Positions 7,601 to 14,370 of a stretch of DNA of 19,062 nt are shown here, in pieces. Each line of letters begins with the position of its first letter. Position 1 is the first letter of the stretch. Origin of the DNA: Desulfobacteraceae bacterium (GTDB lineage Bacteria; Desulfobacterota; Desulfobacteria; Desulfobacterales; SURF-15). The stretch spans positions 1 to 19,062 of the forward strand of contig QZKK01000190.1 of NCBI GenBank assembly GCA_003599475.1, read 5' to 3'. The position numbers and the translations under genes are program-made. The notes beneath the pieces were generated by a model. The model was given only the letters and a program-made list of their open reading frames with translations, did not search any database and had not been told where the DNA came from.

Positions 7601-9084
7601 GCAATCGGCCGGGGTCTCCGCCGGCCGCTTTCATCCGGATCTCCGAGCGCCATTTTCACGCATTCGATCGCCGTCGCCCGGCCGTTTTCGCCGATGATGC
7701 GGACCGGGCTGGTCAGGGTCATGATCTCGATTCCCTCTTCCCGGCACTCCTCGATCTCGGCGGGATCGGCGGGCATCTCCTCGACGCTTCTCCGATAGAG
7801 GATAAAAGGATGCGCGGAGCCGTTCCGGAGGGCCGTCCGCACCGAGTCCATGGCCACATTTCCCCCTCCGACCACGGCGACCCGATCCCCCAGATCGACT
7901 CGATTCCCGAGGTTGACTTCGCGCAGAAAATCGACCCCTGCATGCACCCCTTCAAGGTTTTCGCCCCCGATACCAAGCTTTTTGCACTCGTGAGCTCCGA
8001 TTCCCAGGAAAAAGGCCTTGTAGCCTTCCTTCCGGAGCTGTTCGACGGTCACGTCCTTTCCGATCTCGATTCCGGTCTTAAACTGCACTCCCAATGCCAT
8101 CACGGCCGCGATTTCCGAGTCGATCACATGCCGCGGGAGCCGATAGGCGGGGATGCCGACGGTCAGCATTCCTCCCAGTACGGGAAGCTTTTCAAAGACG
8201 GTTACGGAATATCCTTCGACGGCCAGAAAATAGGCACAGGTCAAGCCCGCGGGCCCGGCACCGATAACGGCTACTCTTTCGGCTTTTTCCGGCTTTTTCT
8301 CCGGAACGAACCGCGCATCCTCCTGCATGTTACGGTCTGCCAGGAACCGGTGCAGGAGCCGGATGGAGAGCGGTTCGTCCACGCTTTTACGGGTGCAGGC
8401 GCCTTCGCACGGATGATGGCACACCCTTCCGCATACCCCCGGGAACGGATTCGATTTTTTGAAGAGGGCAAGCGCATCCCGGTACTTACCCTCCTGCATC
8501 AGGGCGATAAAGCCCTGACCGCTTACGTGCGCGGGGCAGTTTACCTTGCAGGGGGCGCTTCCCCGCTTGGTGATGGCGTATGCCCCCGGGATGGCCTGTG
8601 CGTACTGCTTGTATATGGCTTTTCGCTCGGAAAGGCGAAGATCGTATTCATTTGGAACCGATACGGGGCAGACTTTGGTGCACTCCCCGCAGCTTGTGCA
8701 TTTGGATAGATCGACAAAGCGGGGTTTCCGACGGATTCGAGCCGTGAATCGACCCGGCTCCCCGTCAAGATCGATCAGTTCCGTTCCATTGAGGAGTTCG
8801 ATGTTCAGATGCCGGCCGACCTCGACCAGTTTGGGCGAGATGATTCACATCGCACAGTCGTTTGTGGGAAAGGTTTTGTCCAGTTGGGACATCATCCCGC
8901 CGATGGCCGCGGTCCTTTCCACGAGGTAGACATAGTATCCTGCATTGGCAAGGTCCAGAGCGGACTGCATCCCCGTGATGCCCGCTCCGACAACCATGAC
9001 AGATCCGATCGGAGTGCTCTTGGTTGGAGTGGCCTTGGTTGGAGTGCTTTTTGAATGCCCCTGCTCATTGCTTCTGTTTTTCAT
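4585..9084 (-). CDS. hdrA: Giant HdrA-GltD-HdrA fusion flavoprotein, selenoprotein with in-frame UGA at 8845-8847
   Basis: Read through the UGA, this is a 1499-aa soluble iron-sulfur flavoprotein. In order: low-complexity N-terminus (1-28); FAD motif [10 protein letters not shown] (about 31-40); NDCAM-U (Sec80), where HdrA has Cys; 4Fe-4S motif [11 protein letters not shown] (129-139); a GltD/NfnB-like module with its Cys-rich front (C179-C230), FAD motif [10 protein letters not shown] (271-280), NAD(P) motif [12 protein letters not shown] (about 402-413) and [10 protein letters not shown]; a further Cys cluster (641-657); the rest of HdrA ([16 protein letters not shown]); a second HdrA unit beginning VFICNCGIN with FAD motif VVGGGVAGM; and two C-terminal 4Fe-4S motifs (1430-1440, 1460-1470). 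The second unit has no DCAMC. The ATG at 9084 has AGGA 4 nt upstream and lies 17 bp after the upstream metF paralogue. It is probably the electron-splitting core that joins NAD(P)H, ferredoxin and the MetFV site. HdrB and HdrC are absent. Confidence 0.9.
8812..8829 (-). promoter_or_regulatory. Candidate SECIS hairpin of hdrA
   Basis: Fifteen nt after the UGA the mRNA reads CUGGUC-GAGGUC-GGCCGG: a fully paired 6-bp stem (with G-U pairs) capped by a six-nt loop. The loop contains AGGUC, as in the E. coli fdhF SECIS, and its GU lies 24 nt after the UGA. This is within the spacing allowed for bacterial SelB-dependent elements and supports selenocysteine insertion rather than termination. Confidence 0.72.
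9011..9055. repeat. Three 15-bp repeats inside the hdrA 5' end
   Basis: Three in-phase 15-bp units (consensus GGAGTGSYCTTGGTT on the plus strand) encode the Lys/Ser/Thr/Pro-rich stretch [15 protein letters not shown] ahead of the FAD motif of HdrA. Since 15 is 7+8 and each unit splits into a 7- and an 8-nt half, it resembles the intergenic arrays. As a multiple of three it keeps the reading frame. Confidence 0.75.
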
Positions 9085-9101
9085 TTGATCCTGCCGTATC
9101 C

Positions 9102-9971
9102 TTATGACGTTTGTAAGATATCGGGAAGTCTGTTTTCCCAGCCGAGGGTCGAAAGCAATACTCCACTGAATCCGTTTTCCTTGAGGGCCGTCACCGTCTC
9201 ACGTGCAATGGCAACACATTCGCCGACCTTGTCGGACGCCTTCTGAATCCTTGCAATCAGAGGATCGGGAATGTGGATATGATCCATGTGGATGTTGATG
9301 TATCGTGCCATCCCGAGGGACTTCAAAAGTAAAACGGTCGGAATCAGATGGATGCTGCGAGGGTCCACCTTTTTTAAGAAGGAATCGATCGCATGGAGGT
9401 CGAAAACCGGTGGGGAGATAAAAAATCGGACGCCCGCTTCGATCTTCGAATGCATCTCTTCCAGTTCGAGATCGAGTGCCGACCCCTGTGCAGCGGCATT
9501 GATCCCGGCGCCGACCAGGAAGGAGGGTTTGCCGGAAAGCTCGATGCCGGCCATATCCCGGCCGCTTTGCAGTGTCTGGAGCGCCTGGAGCATATCCGGC
9601 AGATCGATGTCATAGACCGCCTTCGCCTGATGATGGTCGCCGAAGCTCGGGTCCTCGCCGGCAACCGCCATGACGTTTTTAATTCCGCATGCCGATGCCG
9701 CCAGAAGGTCCGCCTGGAGGGCCAGCCGGTTGCGGTCCCGGCAGCAGACCTGCATGACGGTTTCCATCCCGTTGCTCTGCAGGATCATTGCCGCACCCAG
9801 AGCGCTCATCCGCATGACGGCATTGCTCATCTCGGGCAGGACGAAAGCATCGACTTCCCCTTTGACTCTCCGGGAATCGGAAACGAGCTTGGAGGGATCG
9901 CAGCCTTTCGGGGGCTCCATTTCAGCCAAAACGGCGAAATGACCCTCTTCCAGTTTTCGTTCAAGATGCAT
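9102..9971 (-). CDS. Second, diverged MetF-family methylene-THF reductase
   Basis: A 289-aa MetF-fold protein. [15 protein letters not shown] matches the SECGPPRGSDPETI region of the other copy, with E17 at the catalytic Glu position. [49 protein letters not shown] and [13 protein letters not shown] line up with the same segments of the metF gene at 2345-3277, but identity is low by eye. It is the first gene of the minus-strand operon, 17 bp before hdrA. The ATG at 9971 is preceded by GGGAG/AAGG. An in-frame ATG at 10052 is unlikely because it falls inside the promoter. It may be a second catalytic subunit, a docking subunit for HdrA or a paralogue with another substrate; the sequence does not decide. 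Confidence 0.82.
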   Translation of the reverse strand: MHLERKLEEGHFAVLAEMEPPKGCDPSKLVSDSRRVKGEVDAFVLPEMSNAVMRMSALGAAMILQSNGMETVMQVCCRDRNRLALQADLLAASACGIKNVMAVAGEDPSFGDHHQAKAVYDIDLPDMLQALQTLQSGRDMAGIELSGKPSFLVGAGINAAAQGSALDLELEEMHSKIEAGVRFFISPPVFDLHAIDSFLKKVDPRSIHLIPTVLLLKSLGMARYINIHMDHIHIPDPLIARIQKASDKVGECVAIARETVTALKENGFSGVLLSTLGWENRLPDILQTS

Positions 9972-10039
9972 GGCCTTGTCTCCCGGTTTTGGGATGTTTT
10001 CAGACGATGTATACGGGTTCAGAAACCGCGCGAGGGGCC

Positions 10040-10069
10040 ATGTTAGCTTCATTCGTTTTGTAGTGTCAA
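10040..10069 (-). promoter_or_regulatory. Predicted sigma70-type promoter of the metF2-hdrA-mvhD-metVF operon
   Basis: On the minus strand a perfect -35 TTGACA (10064-10069) is followed, after 18 nt, by TAACAT (10040-10045), which matches four of six -10 positions. Transcription would begin near 10033 and leave a leader of about 60 nt before the ATG at 9971. The position explains why the longer reading from 10052 is not the true start. Confidence 0.6.
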
Positions 10070-10078
10070 CAAAAAAAT

Positions 10079-10231
10079 ATGAATAGGATTCAGATCCTTG
10101 AGGGCTATCGAGCGCACCGGGAATTTATTTTCACAGAGAATTGCCGCCCCGGCAGCCGCCGGGTTGATCGCATACGGACGAAATGGTATGAAGCGGAAGC
10201 GCGGGAGGCAATCGATTTCAGTTTAAAATGA
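10079..10231 (+). CDS. Possible 50-aa small protein upstream of glycosyltransferase
   Basis: An open frame of 50 codons starts at ATG 10079 (MNRIQILEGYRAHREF...), is rich in Arg and Glu, and stops in the ATGA that is also the start of the next gene. The 4-bp ATGA overlap is the classic sign of translational coupling and is the main support. Against it, no Shine-Dalgarno sequence precedes the ATG (it follows a run of A), and I recognise no family. It begins only 10 bp from the -35 box of the divergent operon. It could be a small coupled protein, a leader, or a remnant of a longer gene. Confidence 0.45.
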   Translation: MNRIQILEGYRAHREFIFTENCRPGSRRVDRIRTKWYEAEAREAIDFSLK

Positions 10232-11004
10232 CGCCAGAGGTTTCCATCATCATTCCGGTCTTCAACGAGCCGAGCATCATCGAGGAGGCTCTTTCCGATC
10301 TGGAACGCCTCAGGGAGGAAGCGGCCTTTGAAATCATCGTGGTCGACGGACATCCAAGCCGGAATACGATCCGGACGATCCGCAACCCCGGGGTAAGGGT
10401 CCTTTCCGGCAGAAAAGGACGCGCTGCCCAGATGAATAGAGGCGGTATGGCGGCCTGTGGGGACATTCTCCTTTTCCTGCATGCCGATACCCGGCTTCCT
10501 TCCGGCGCTTTGAGCCGGATCCTTTCCGCATACCGGATGAAAAATGTCTCGGGAGGATCCTTTGACCTTGGCATTCGATCGGGAAAAAAGGCGTTCCGTC
10601 TGATCGAAAAAATGGTCTATTTCCGCACCCGCTGGACAAGGATTCCTTACGGGGATCAGGCGATATTCATCGCCCGCAGGCTTTTTATCGATCTAGGCGG
10701 GTATAAGGATATCCCCATTATGGAAGATGTCGATCTGATGAGACGCTTCCGGCTGAAGGGACATCGAATCGAGATCATCCCGCTTCCGGTGTCGACCTCG
10801 GCAAGGCGGTGGGAAAAGGAAGGGATTGTCTCCTGCACACTCCGGAACTGGATGCTGGCTTTGCTGTTTTTCCTGGGTATGTCGCCTGAGAAGCTGAAGA
10901 TGTACTATGAGGAGGCAGGGGAGGAGGAGAAGACAAAGGGAAAGAGGGAGAGAGGGAAAGAGGGAGAGACGACGCGGAGATGCGGGGACAGGAAGACGCG
11001 GTGA
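10228..11004 (+). CDS. Family 2-type glycosyltransferase, TIGR04283 (arsenosugar-type) family
   Basis: A 258-aa GT-A fold transferase. It opens with EVSIIIPVFNE, continues with EIIVVDGHPSRNT, SGRKGRAAQMNRGG, ILLFLHADTRLP (the DxD-like metal site is HADTR), GGSFDL, RIPYGDQAIFIARR and MEDVDLMRRF. This succession is that of the TIGR04283 group, annotated as arsenosugar biosynthesis glycosyltransferases. Members often sit beside a TIGR04282 partner, which is not seen here. A hydrophobic stretch (WMLALLFFLGM) near residue 210 may touch the membrane. The last about 27 residues (EEEKTKGKRERGKEG...) are low-complexity, encoded by an octamer array that runs into the gene, so the original protein probably ended near EEAG. 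The family call is good; the substrate is not shown. Confidence 0.85.
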   Translation: MTPEVSIIIPVFNEPSIIEEALSDLERLREEAAFEIIVVDGHPSRNTIRTIRNPGVRVLSGRKGRAAQMNRGGMAACGDILLFLHADTRLPSGALSRILSAYRMKNVSGGSFDLGIRSGKKAFRLIEKMVYFRTRWTRIPYGDQAIFIARRLFIDLGGYKDIPIMEDVDLMRRFRLKGHRIEIIPLPVSTSARRWEKEGIVSCTLRNWMLALLFFLGMSPEKLKMYYEEAGEEEKTKGKRERGKEGETTRRCGDRKTR

Positions 11005-11044
11005 GGGCATGGACGTGCAACGATTTCAACGTGCAACGACTTCA
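10938..11044. repeat. Octamer-period arrays at the glycosyltransferase 3' end
   Basis: Four GGGARAGA units (10938-10969) are followed after one base by four GACGCGGA-like units (10971-11002), the last containing part of the stop codon. After a 10-nt spacer come two copies of the 16-mer ACGTGCAACGAYTTCA (11013-11044), itself two octamers. So three different 8-nt-period blocks stand head to tail between convergent genes. No good intrinsic terminator is visible in the 48 bp between the two stop codons. Confidence 0.8.
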
Positions 11045-11052
11045 ACGATGAG

Positions 11053-12336
11053 TTAAATCACGCAATCGAAGCAATCGGTAATCAGCCCCTTGAGCTTTTG
11101 GCGCAGGATCTCGTAGGAGTAGTATCTTCTTGCGATTCCATAGTTTTTGTCTACCATCTGTTCTTTGAGTTTCGGGTTCTTCAGAACCATTTGCGTCTGT
11201 CGTACGGAATTTTCCGTCACATATCCGTCCAGTTCGATGACCGAAAACCCCTTCGGCTTGATGTCCATCGAATAGATCGAGTAGGTATTGACCACAATCG
11301 GCTTGCGGAAGTAGACGGCTTCAAGAAAGGCATTGCCGAAGCCTTCGAAATTGGATGGATAGGTGACGATGTCCGCATAGGGATAAACGTCTGCAAGCGT
11401 ATAGACTTTCCTGCCGGTTTCCGTCGTACCCCGTCTTTCATCGATGATTTCGGATACGAAGAGCGTATCGACCTTCATCAGCTTTGAATACTCCCGTACC
11501 CGCTGCTCGTAGTCGTAGCCTTCGTCGCCGGAGGCATGAGAGATGACGAGCTTTGCCTTCATCCCCAAACGATTCACCAGTTCGATGGCATGCTCGATTC
11601 CTTTCCGTTTGACCACCCGGGTCGGCTGCAGAACAAAGAGTTCATCTTCTGCGATGCCCAAAGCCTGCCGAATGTCAGAGGCATAGTCGTCCGGCGGTTC
11701 CGGCGGGTTTTCAAAATCCATGACGTTCGGAATGAGGGTGGCCGAAATGCCCGTACGCAGGCTCAGTTGATTGTCTGCGGAAGAGTTGATGACCACATGC
11801 CGAATCGGGGCCAGGTGGGGAGGAAAGGCCATGTTCAGGTAATCCCAGACCGCGTTGGTTTTGAAGTGCTGGCGTTCCCAGAAAAAGTCGTGGTGATGGG
11901 CGATCGTCTGTATGCCCGTTTCCGAGATGAGCTCGGTCAGCGCGATCCCTAAAGGCAGATTCAGAGGAATGGTCAGCGCGTTTTCCGTAATCAGCAACTG
12001 GATTTCGAATTTCTCGATGAATTTGTAGAGATGGCCTTTGAGCCTCTCCTTGATCTGATGAATTTTTCGAGTGATGCTGCGCTTGCGAAGCTGTGCTCCG
12101 AAGCAGTGACTGTAGATCCGTTTGATCTCCGGATGTTGAAAGTGAGCCTCAGGAACCAGGTAGCACATTTCCGGGGGCCGATCCAGCAGTCCTCCGAAAT
12201 AGTAACAGCGGAACCCGAGGCTTTCAAAAAAAACCGCCCATTTTTCCGTTTCAAGCGAGACACCGTCGGTTCCTGCAAAGCGCGTGGAGATAAACCCGAT
12301 GTTGTGGGGCTTGCCGCAGATTTCGCAAGGCACCAT
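11053..12336 (-). CDS. Family 4-type (GT-B, retaining) glycosyltransferase
   Basis: A 427-aa glycosyltransferase. The N-terminus has a CEICGK Cys pair and then NIGFISTRFAGTDGVSLETEKWA, the donor/acceptor loop of GT-B enzymes. The middle carries IAHHHDFFWER and VVINSSADN. The C-terminal half has LQPTRVVKRKGIEHAIELVNRLG (nucleotide-sugar domain start) and the retaining-enzyme EX7E motif EGFGNAFLE. The FISTRxAGTDGVSLET opening is shared with sugar-glycerate synthases such as mannosylglucosylglycerate synthase, so a compatible-solute or glycoside role is possible but not shown. The start is limited by an in-frame stop five codons upstream, and AAAGGAA lies 9 nt before the ATG. It is convergent with the previous glycosyltransferase. 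Confidence 0.82.
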   Translation of the reverse strand: MVPCEICGKPHNIGFISTRFAGTDGVSLETEKWAVFFESLGFRCYYFGGLLDRPPEMCYLVPEAHFQHPEIKRIYSHCFGAQLRKRSITRKIHQIKERLKGHLYKFIEKFEIQLLITENALTIPLNLPLGIALTELISETGIQTIAHHHDFFWERQHFKTNAVWDYLNMAFPPHLAPIRHVVINSSADNQLSLRTGISATLIPNVMDFENPPEPPDDYASDIRQALGIAEDELFVLQPTRVVKRKGIEHAIELVNRLGMKAKLVISHASGDEGYDYEQRVREYSKLMKVDTLFVSEIIDERRGTTETGRKVYTLADVYPYADIVTYPSNFEGFGNAFLEAVYFRKPIVVNTYSIYSMDIKPKGFSVIELDGYVTENSVRQTQMVLKNPKLKEQMVDKNYGIARRYYSYEILRQKLKGLITDCFDCVI

Positions 12337-12347
12337 CTGGGGATTCC

Positions 12348-12483
12348 TTTACAATGTCCGATGTTCAACTTCCAAGCTTCTCATCCGATTTGCCGGTATC
12401 GAAAGCAGTCTACGATGTGATCGTTTACCATCCCCACCGCCTGCATGAATGCATAGCAGGAGAAGGGCTATTTTACAATGTCC
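12348..12483. repeat. Perfect 12-bp direct repeat, 124 bp apart
   Basis: TTTACAATGTCC occurs at 12348-12359 and again at 12472-12483. The 112 bp between contain the CCTGC/GCAGG hairpin. A target-site duplication around a small insertion or a pair of attachment-type core sites would look like this. No terminal inverted repeats are seen at its edges. Confidence 0.75.
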
Positions 12484-12563
12484 CAATAACATTAAACTAT
12501 TTGATTTTGCAAGGGGATGGACGTATAAACAATAGAACCGAAAGACGGAAAAAATTCAATTTC

Positions 12564-12598
12564 TGTCACATTTTGTCACAAATGACAACGAGTTGACA
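12564..12598. promoter_or_regulatory. Operator-like TGTCA/TGACA cluster
   Basis: TGTCACA occurs twice, 10 bp apart (one helical turn). The second copy forms TGTCA-N4-TGACA with TGACA at 12583, and a further TGACA lies at 12594 inside a TTGACA that could be a -35 box. The arrangement suggests a regulator binding one face of the DNA upstream of the 12701 gene. The same word recurs near 16606 and 16651. Confidence 0.5.
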
Positions 12599-12609
12599 CA
12601 GACAGGTTT

Positions 12610-12663
12610 CCAGTCGGATAGGGGGCACCCGACAAGCGGTTTTCCTGGACCGTTTCCGACTGG
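12610..12663. promoter_or_regulatory. Nested inverted repeat in the leader of the 528-aa gene
   Basis: CCAGTCGGA (12610-12618) pairs perfectly with TCCGACTGG (12655-12663). Inside the 36-nt loop CGGT (12637-12640) pairs with ACCG (12649-12652). It may be a leader RNA structure, a protein-binding site or an end of a mobile unit. The 528-aa gene begins 37 bp after it. Confidence 0.6.
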
Positions 12664-12700
12664 ATCCCCACCAGGGCGCTGACAGGAGGGCGCAGCCTAC

Positions 12701-14287
12701 ATGACTTCAACCAACCGTTCCCAAGACAGTTTTCCAGACCTAAACGTTGATGAGCTTAAGCGATATGCTAATCGGTGGATTGATAAATATCGATCAGTGC
12801 CCATCAGTAAGATCGATCTTTATCATTATTCAACTGAATACCCAAATGAGCACGAGCAAATGCTTCAGGAGCGGGGAATCCGTCCTGAGGACAGAAAACC
12901 GTTGCCGGTAAAATATGCGATTGTGTTTGAAATGGCGGATGAAACAACAAGCGCCTTATCAATGTTTGAGGAGGGTTACTCTCTTCTTGATTGGGAAGCG
13001 TTTCAGAACCTTTTTGACAAAACAATTTACGAAGTAGAGGAACTCTGTAAACTGAGCAAGATGACGGCCTTTAAGCAGATGGTTTATTTTTTTTCTTGGA
13101 TTCCTAATGAACAGATACAAGCGCTACTTGCTAAGTCGAAGCAAATGAAACCTGATATCGTCCTGCTCAATGTTCTTGCACATGAACGTGTCCAAAACGA
13201 TTACGATAGACTTTGCAAAGCGGTTGAAGCATTCGACGGCACCAAAGGCTACTTGCGTTATCCTGCATTGCTGGATAGTGGTTTTTTTACCGATGTGCAG
13301 AAGGGCAACGGCAAAGATAGTGATTGGCGATTTTTCATCCGGAGACCCGGCAAGCCGTTGTCAGGGGGGATTAAAATTAACGAACCCCATCAAATTTTGT
13401 ACGATATCGAGAGCTCAATAAAGCAGGCTGATTCGGATTCGTTTACATCAGAACAAAAACAGAGATTTGATGATTTGAATTTGACCGAGCTGGTAGATTC
13501 AGCAGCCCAGTGGTGTCGGAGCTACGATTTTATCGAAAAGGTATCATTGCATCGATCGGAAGAACGAGTCGAAAAGGAAGGCATTCAAAATGTCTTGGTT
13601 TTTCAGGTTAACGAATTATATAACCGGTGGGAATCGAAGTCAAAAACCGCCTTTCAGAATTGGCTTGATCATTCTACATTCTACGGTATTCTTTCACAAC
13701 TTCGCAAAGTCTATTTGGACAAGGAAAAAAAGATCGAAGACATTAAGGGCGATTGGTTTACACCCATAATTCAGAATGGAGAAAAACTTGATGGCCACGT
13801 CTCTCCGGGGACTGAGATACTGTTAGCGTGGCGGGTAGAGCCCAAACCTTTGGATGCAGAGATATTGAAACCCCATTTTCGGACCCTTTGGGAAAACGAA
13901 CCACAAAGAGGAGGATTGCCCGAAGAATCAAAAAAGCAGGATAAAGCGAATCCGCTTAACTCCGACTTGATAGAGAAAGCAAGGAAGATATTGCCACAAA
14001 TTGAGCGTTTCATATCGGACATAGAAGAAGCTGGCAATTGGGATACGTTTCGAGAAGGGCTCGCAGACGAGAGGGCCGATATACTTTCGGAACATTTGCA
14101 ATCCGGCAAATACAGCCTTATTAAAAAACAGGACATAGAAGACCAGAGTTTATTATCGAATTATACAATAACCCATGAGAGGCATCAGCTTGCAGAACGA
14201 TTGCTCAAAACCGTTTTGAAAAGTGAGGGGTACGGCGGTAAAATCAATGCAAGAGAGCTTAGAAAAGCCTGTAAAAAACAGAAATAA
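12701..14287 (+). CDS. Hypothetical protein with internal duplication
   Basis: A 528-aa soluble acidic protein that I do not recognise. Residues 13-46 (DLNVDELKRYANRWIDKY...) and 258-288 (DLNLTELVDSAAQWCRSY...) align well: DLN, EL, A-x-W, Y, K-I/V-x-L, S-x-E. Both are followed by a hydrophobic strand (KYAIVFEM, NVLVFQV), so the protein seems to hold two copies of one domain. A helical C-terminus ends in a basic tail (ELRKACKKQK). GGAGGG lies 10 nt before the ATG. The base composition is visibly richer in A and T than the metF/hdrA region, which suggests acquired DNA. It is followed by a terminator, so it is probably a single-gene unit: a cargo or accessory gene of the element. Function unknown. 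Confidence 0.8.
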   Translation: MTSTNRSQDSFPDLNVDELKRYANRWIDKYRSVPISKIDLYHYSTEYPNEHEQMLQERGIRPEDRKPLPVKYAIVFEMADETTSALSMFEEGYSLLDWEAFQNLFDKTIYEVEELCKLSKMTAFKQMVYFFSWIPNEQIQALLAKSKQMKPDIVLLNVLAHERVQNDYDRLCKAVEAFDGTKGYLRYPALLDSGFFTDVQKGNGKDSDWRFFIRRPGKPLSGGIKINEPHQILYDIESSIKQADSDSFTSEQKQRFDDLNLTELVDSAAQWCRSYDFIEKVSLHRSEERVEKEGIQNVLVFQVNELYNRWESKSKTAFQNWLDHSTFYGILSQLRKVYLDKEKKIEDIKGDWFTPIIQNGEKLDGHVSPGTEILLAWRVEPKPLDAEILKPHFRTLWENEPQRGGLPEESKKQDKANPLNSDLIEKARKILPQIERFISDIEEAGNWDTFREGLADERADILSEHLQSGKYSLIKKQDIEDQSLLSNYTITHERHQLAERLLKTVLKSEGYGGKINARELRKACKKQK

Positions 14288-14370
14288 ATTCGTCTCACCT
14301 GAATAAATTTTTATATCACCATCCAACCTATCTAAATTCCCTACTGATTTCAGTTAAATAGAAGTTGTTT

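Larger units (their letters stand above)
12337..12700. other. 364-bp non-coding border region with direct repeat, operator-like motifs and hairpin
   Basis: No convincing gene is present; an 80-codon frame at 12354-12596 has no ribosome-binding site. Visible elements are a perfect 12-bp direct repeat TTTACAATGTCC at 12348-12359 and 12472-12483; a CCTGC...GCAGG hairpin around the TGCATGAATGCA palindrome (about 12440-12460); TGTCACA at 12564-12570 and 12574-12580; TGACA at 12583-12587 and 12594-12598; a -35-like TTGACA at 12593; and an inverted repeat at 12610-12663. It separates host-like minus-strand genes from the plus-strand accessory block. Confidence 0.7.

Noticed and set aside
5302..8709. 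Several long plus-strand frames (for example 5302-5874, 6040-6855, 7810-8709) opposite hdrA
   Set aside because: They are antisense shadows in GC-rich DNA with no family motifs; the minus strand codes continuous HdrA/GltD domains.
4415..8847. hdrA and mvhD as broken genes or sequencing errors because of the in-frame TGA codons
   Set aside because: Both TGAs replace a conserved Cys, the frame is intact on both sides, and a SECIS-like loop follows each. Starts at 8499 or 4384 after the stops would cut off essential motifs.
9972..10052. An N-terminal extension of the upstream MetF paralogue from the ATG at 10052
   Set aside because: The extra 27 residues precede the normal MetF start, and the region holds the predicted -10 box and transcription start.
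12354..12596. An 80-codon frame in the border region
   Set aside because: No Shine-Dalgarno sequence, its start lies inside the 12-bp direct repeat, and it runs through the operator-like motifs; composition is not that of a protein gene.
12610..12663. A tRNA-like or terminator structure
   Set aside because: No anticodon arm, no T-loop motif, no CCA and no T-run can be found; only the inverted repeat is real.
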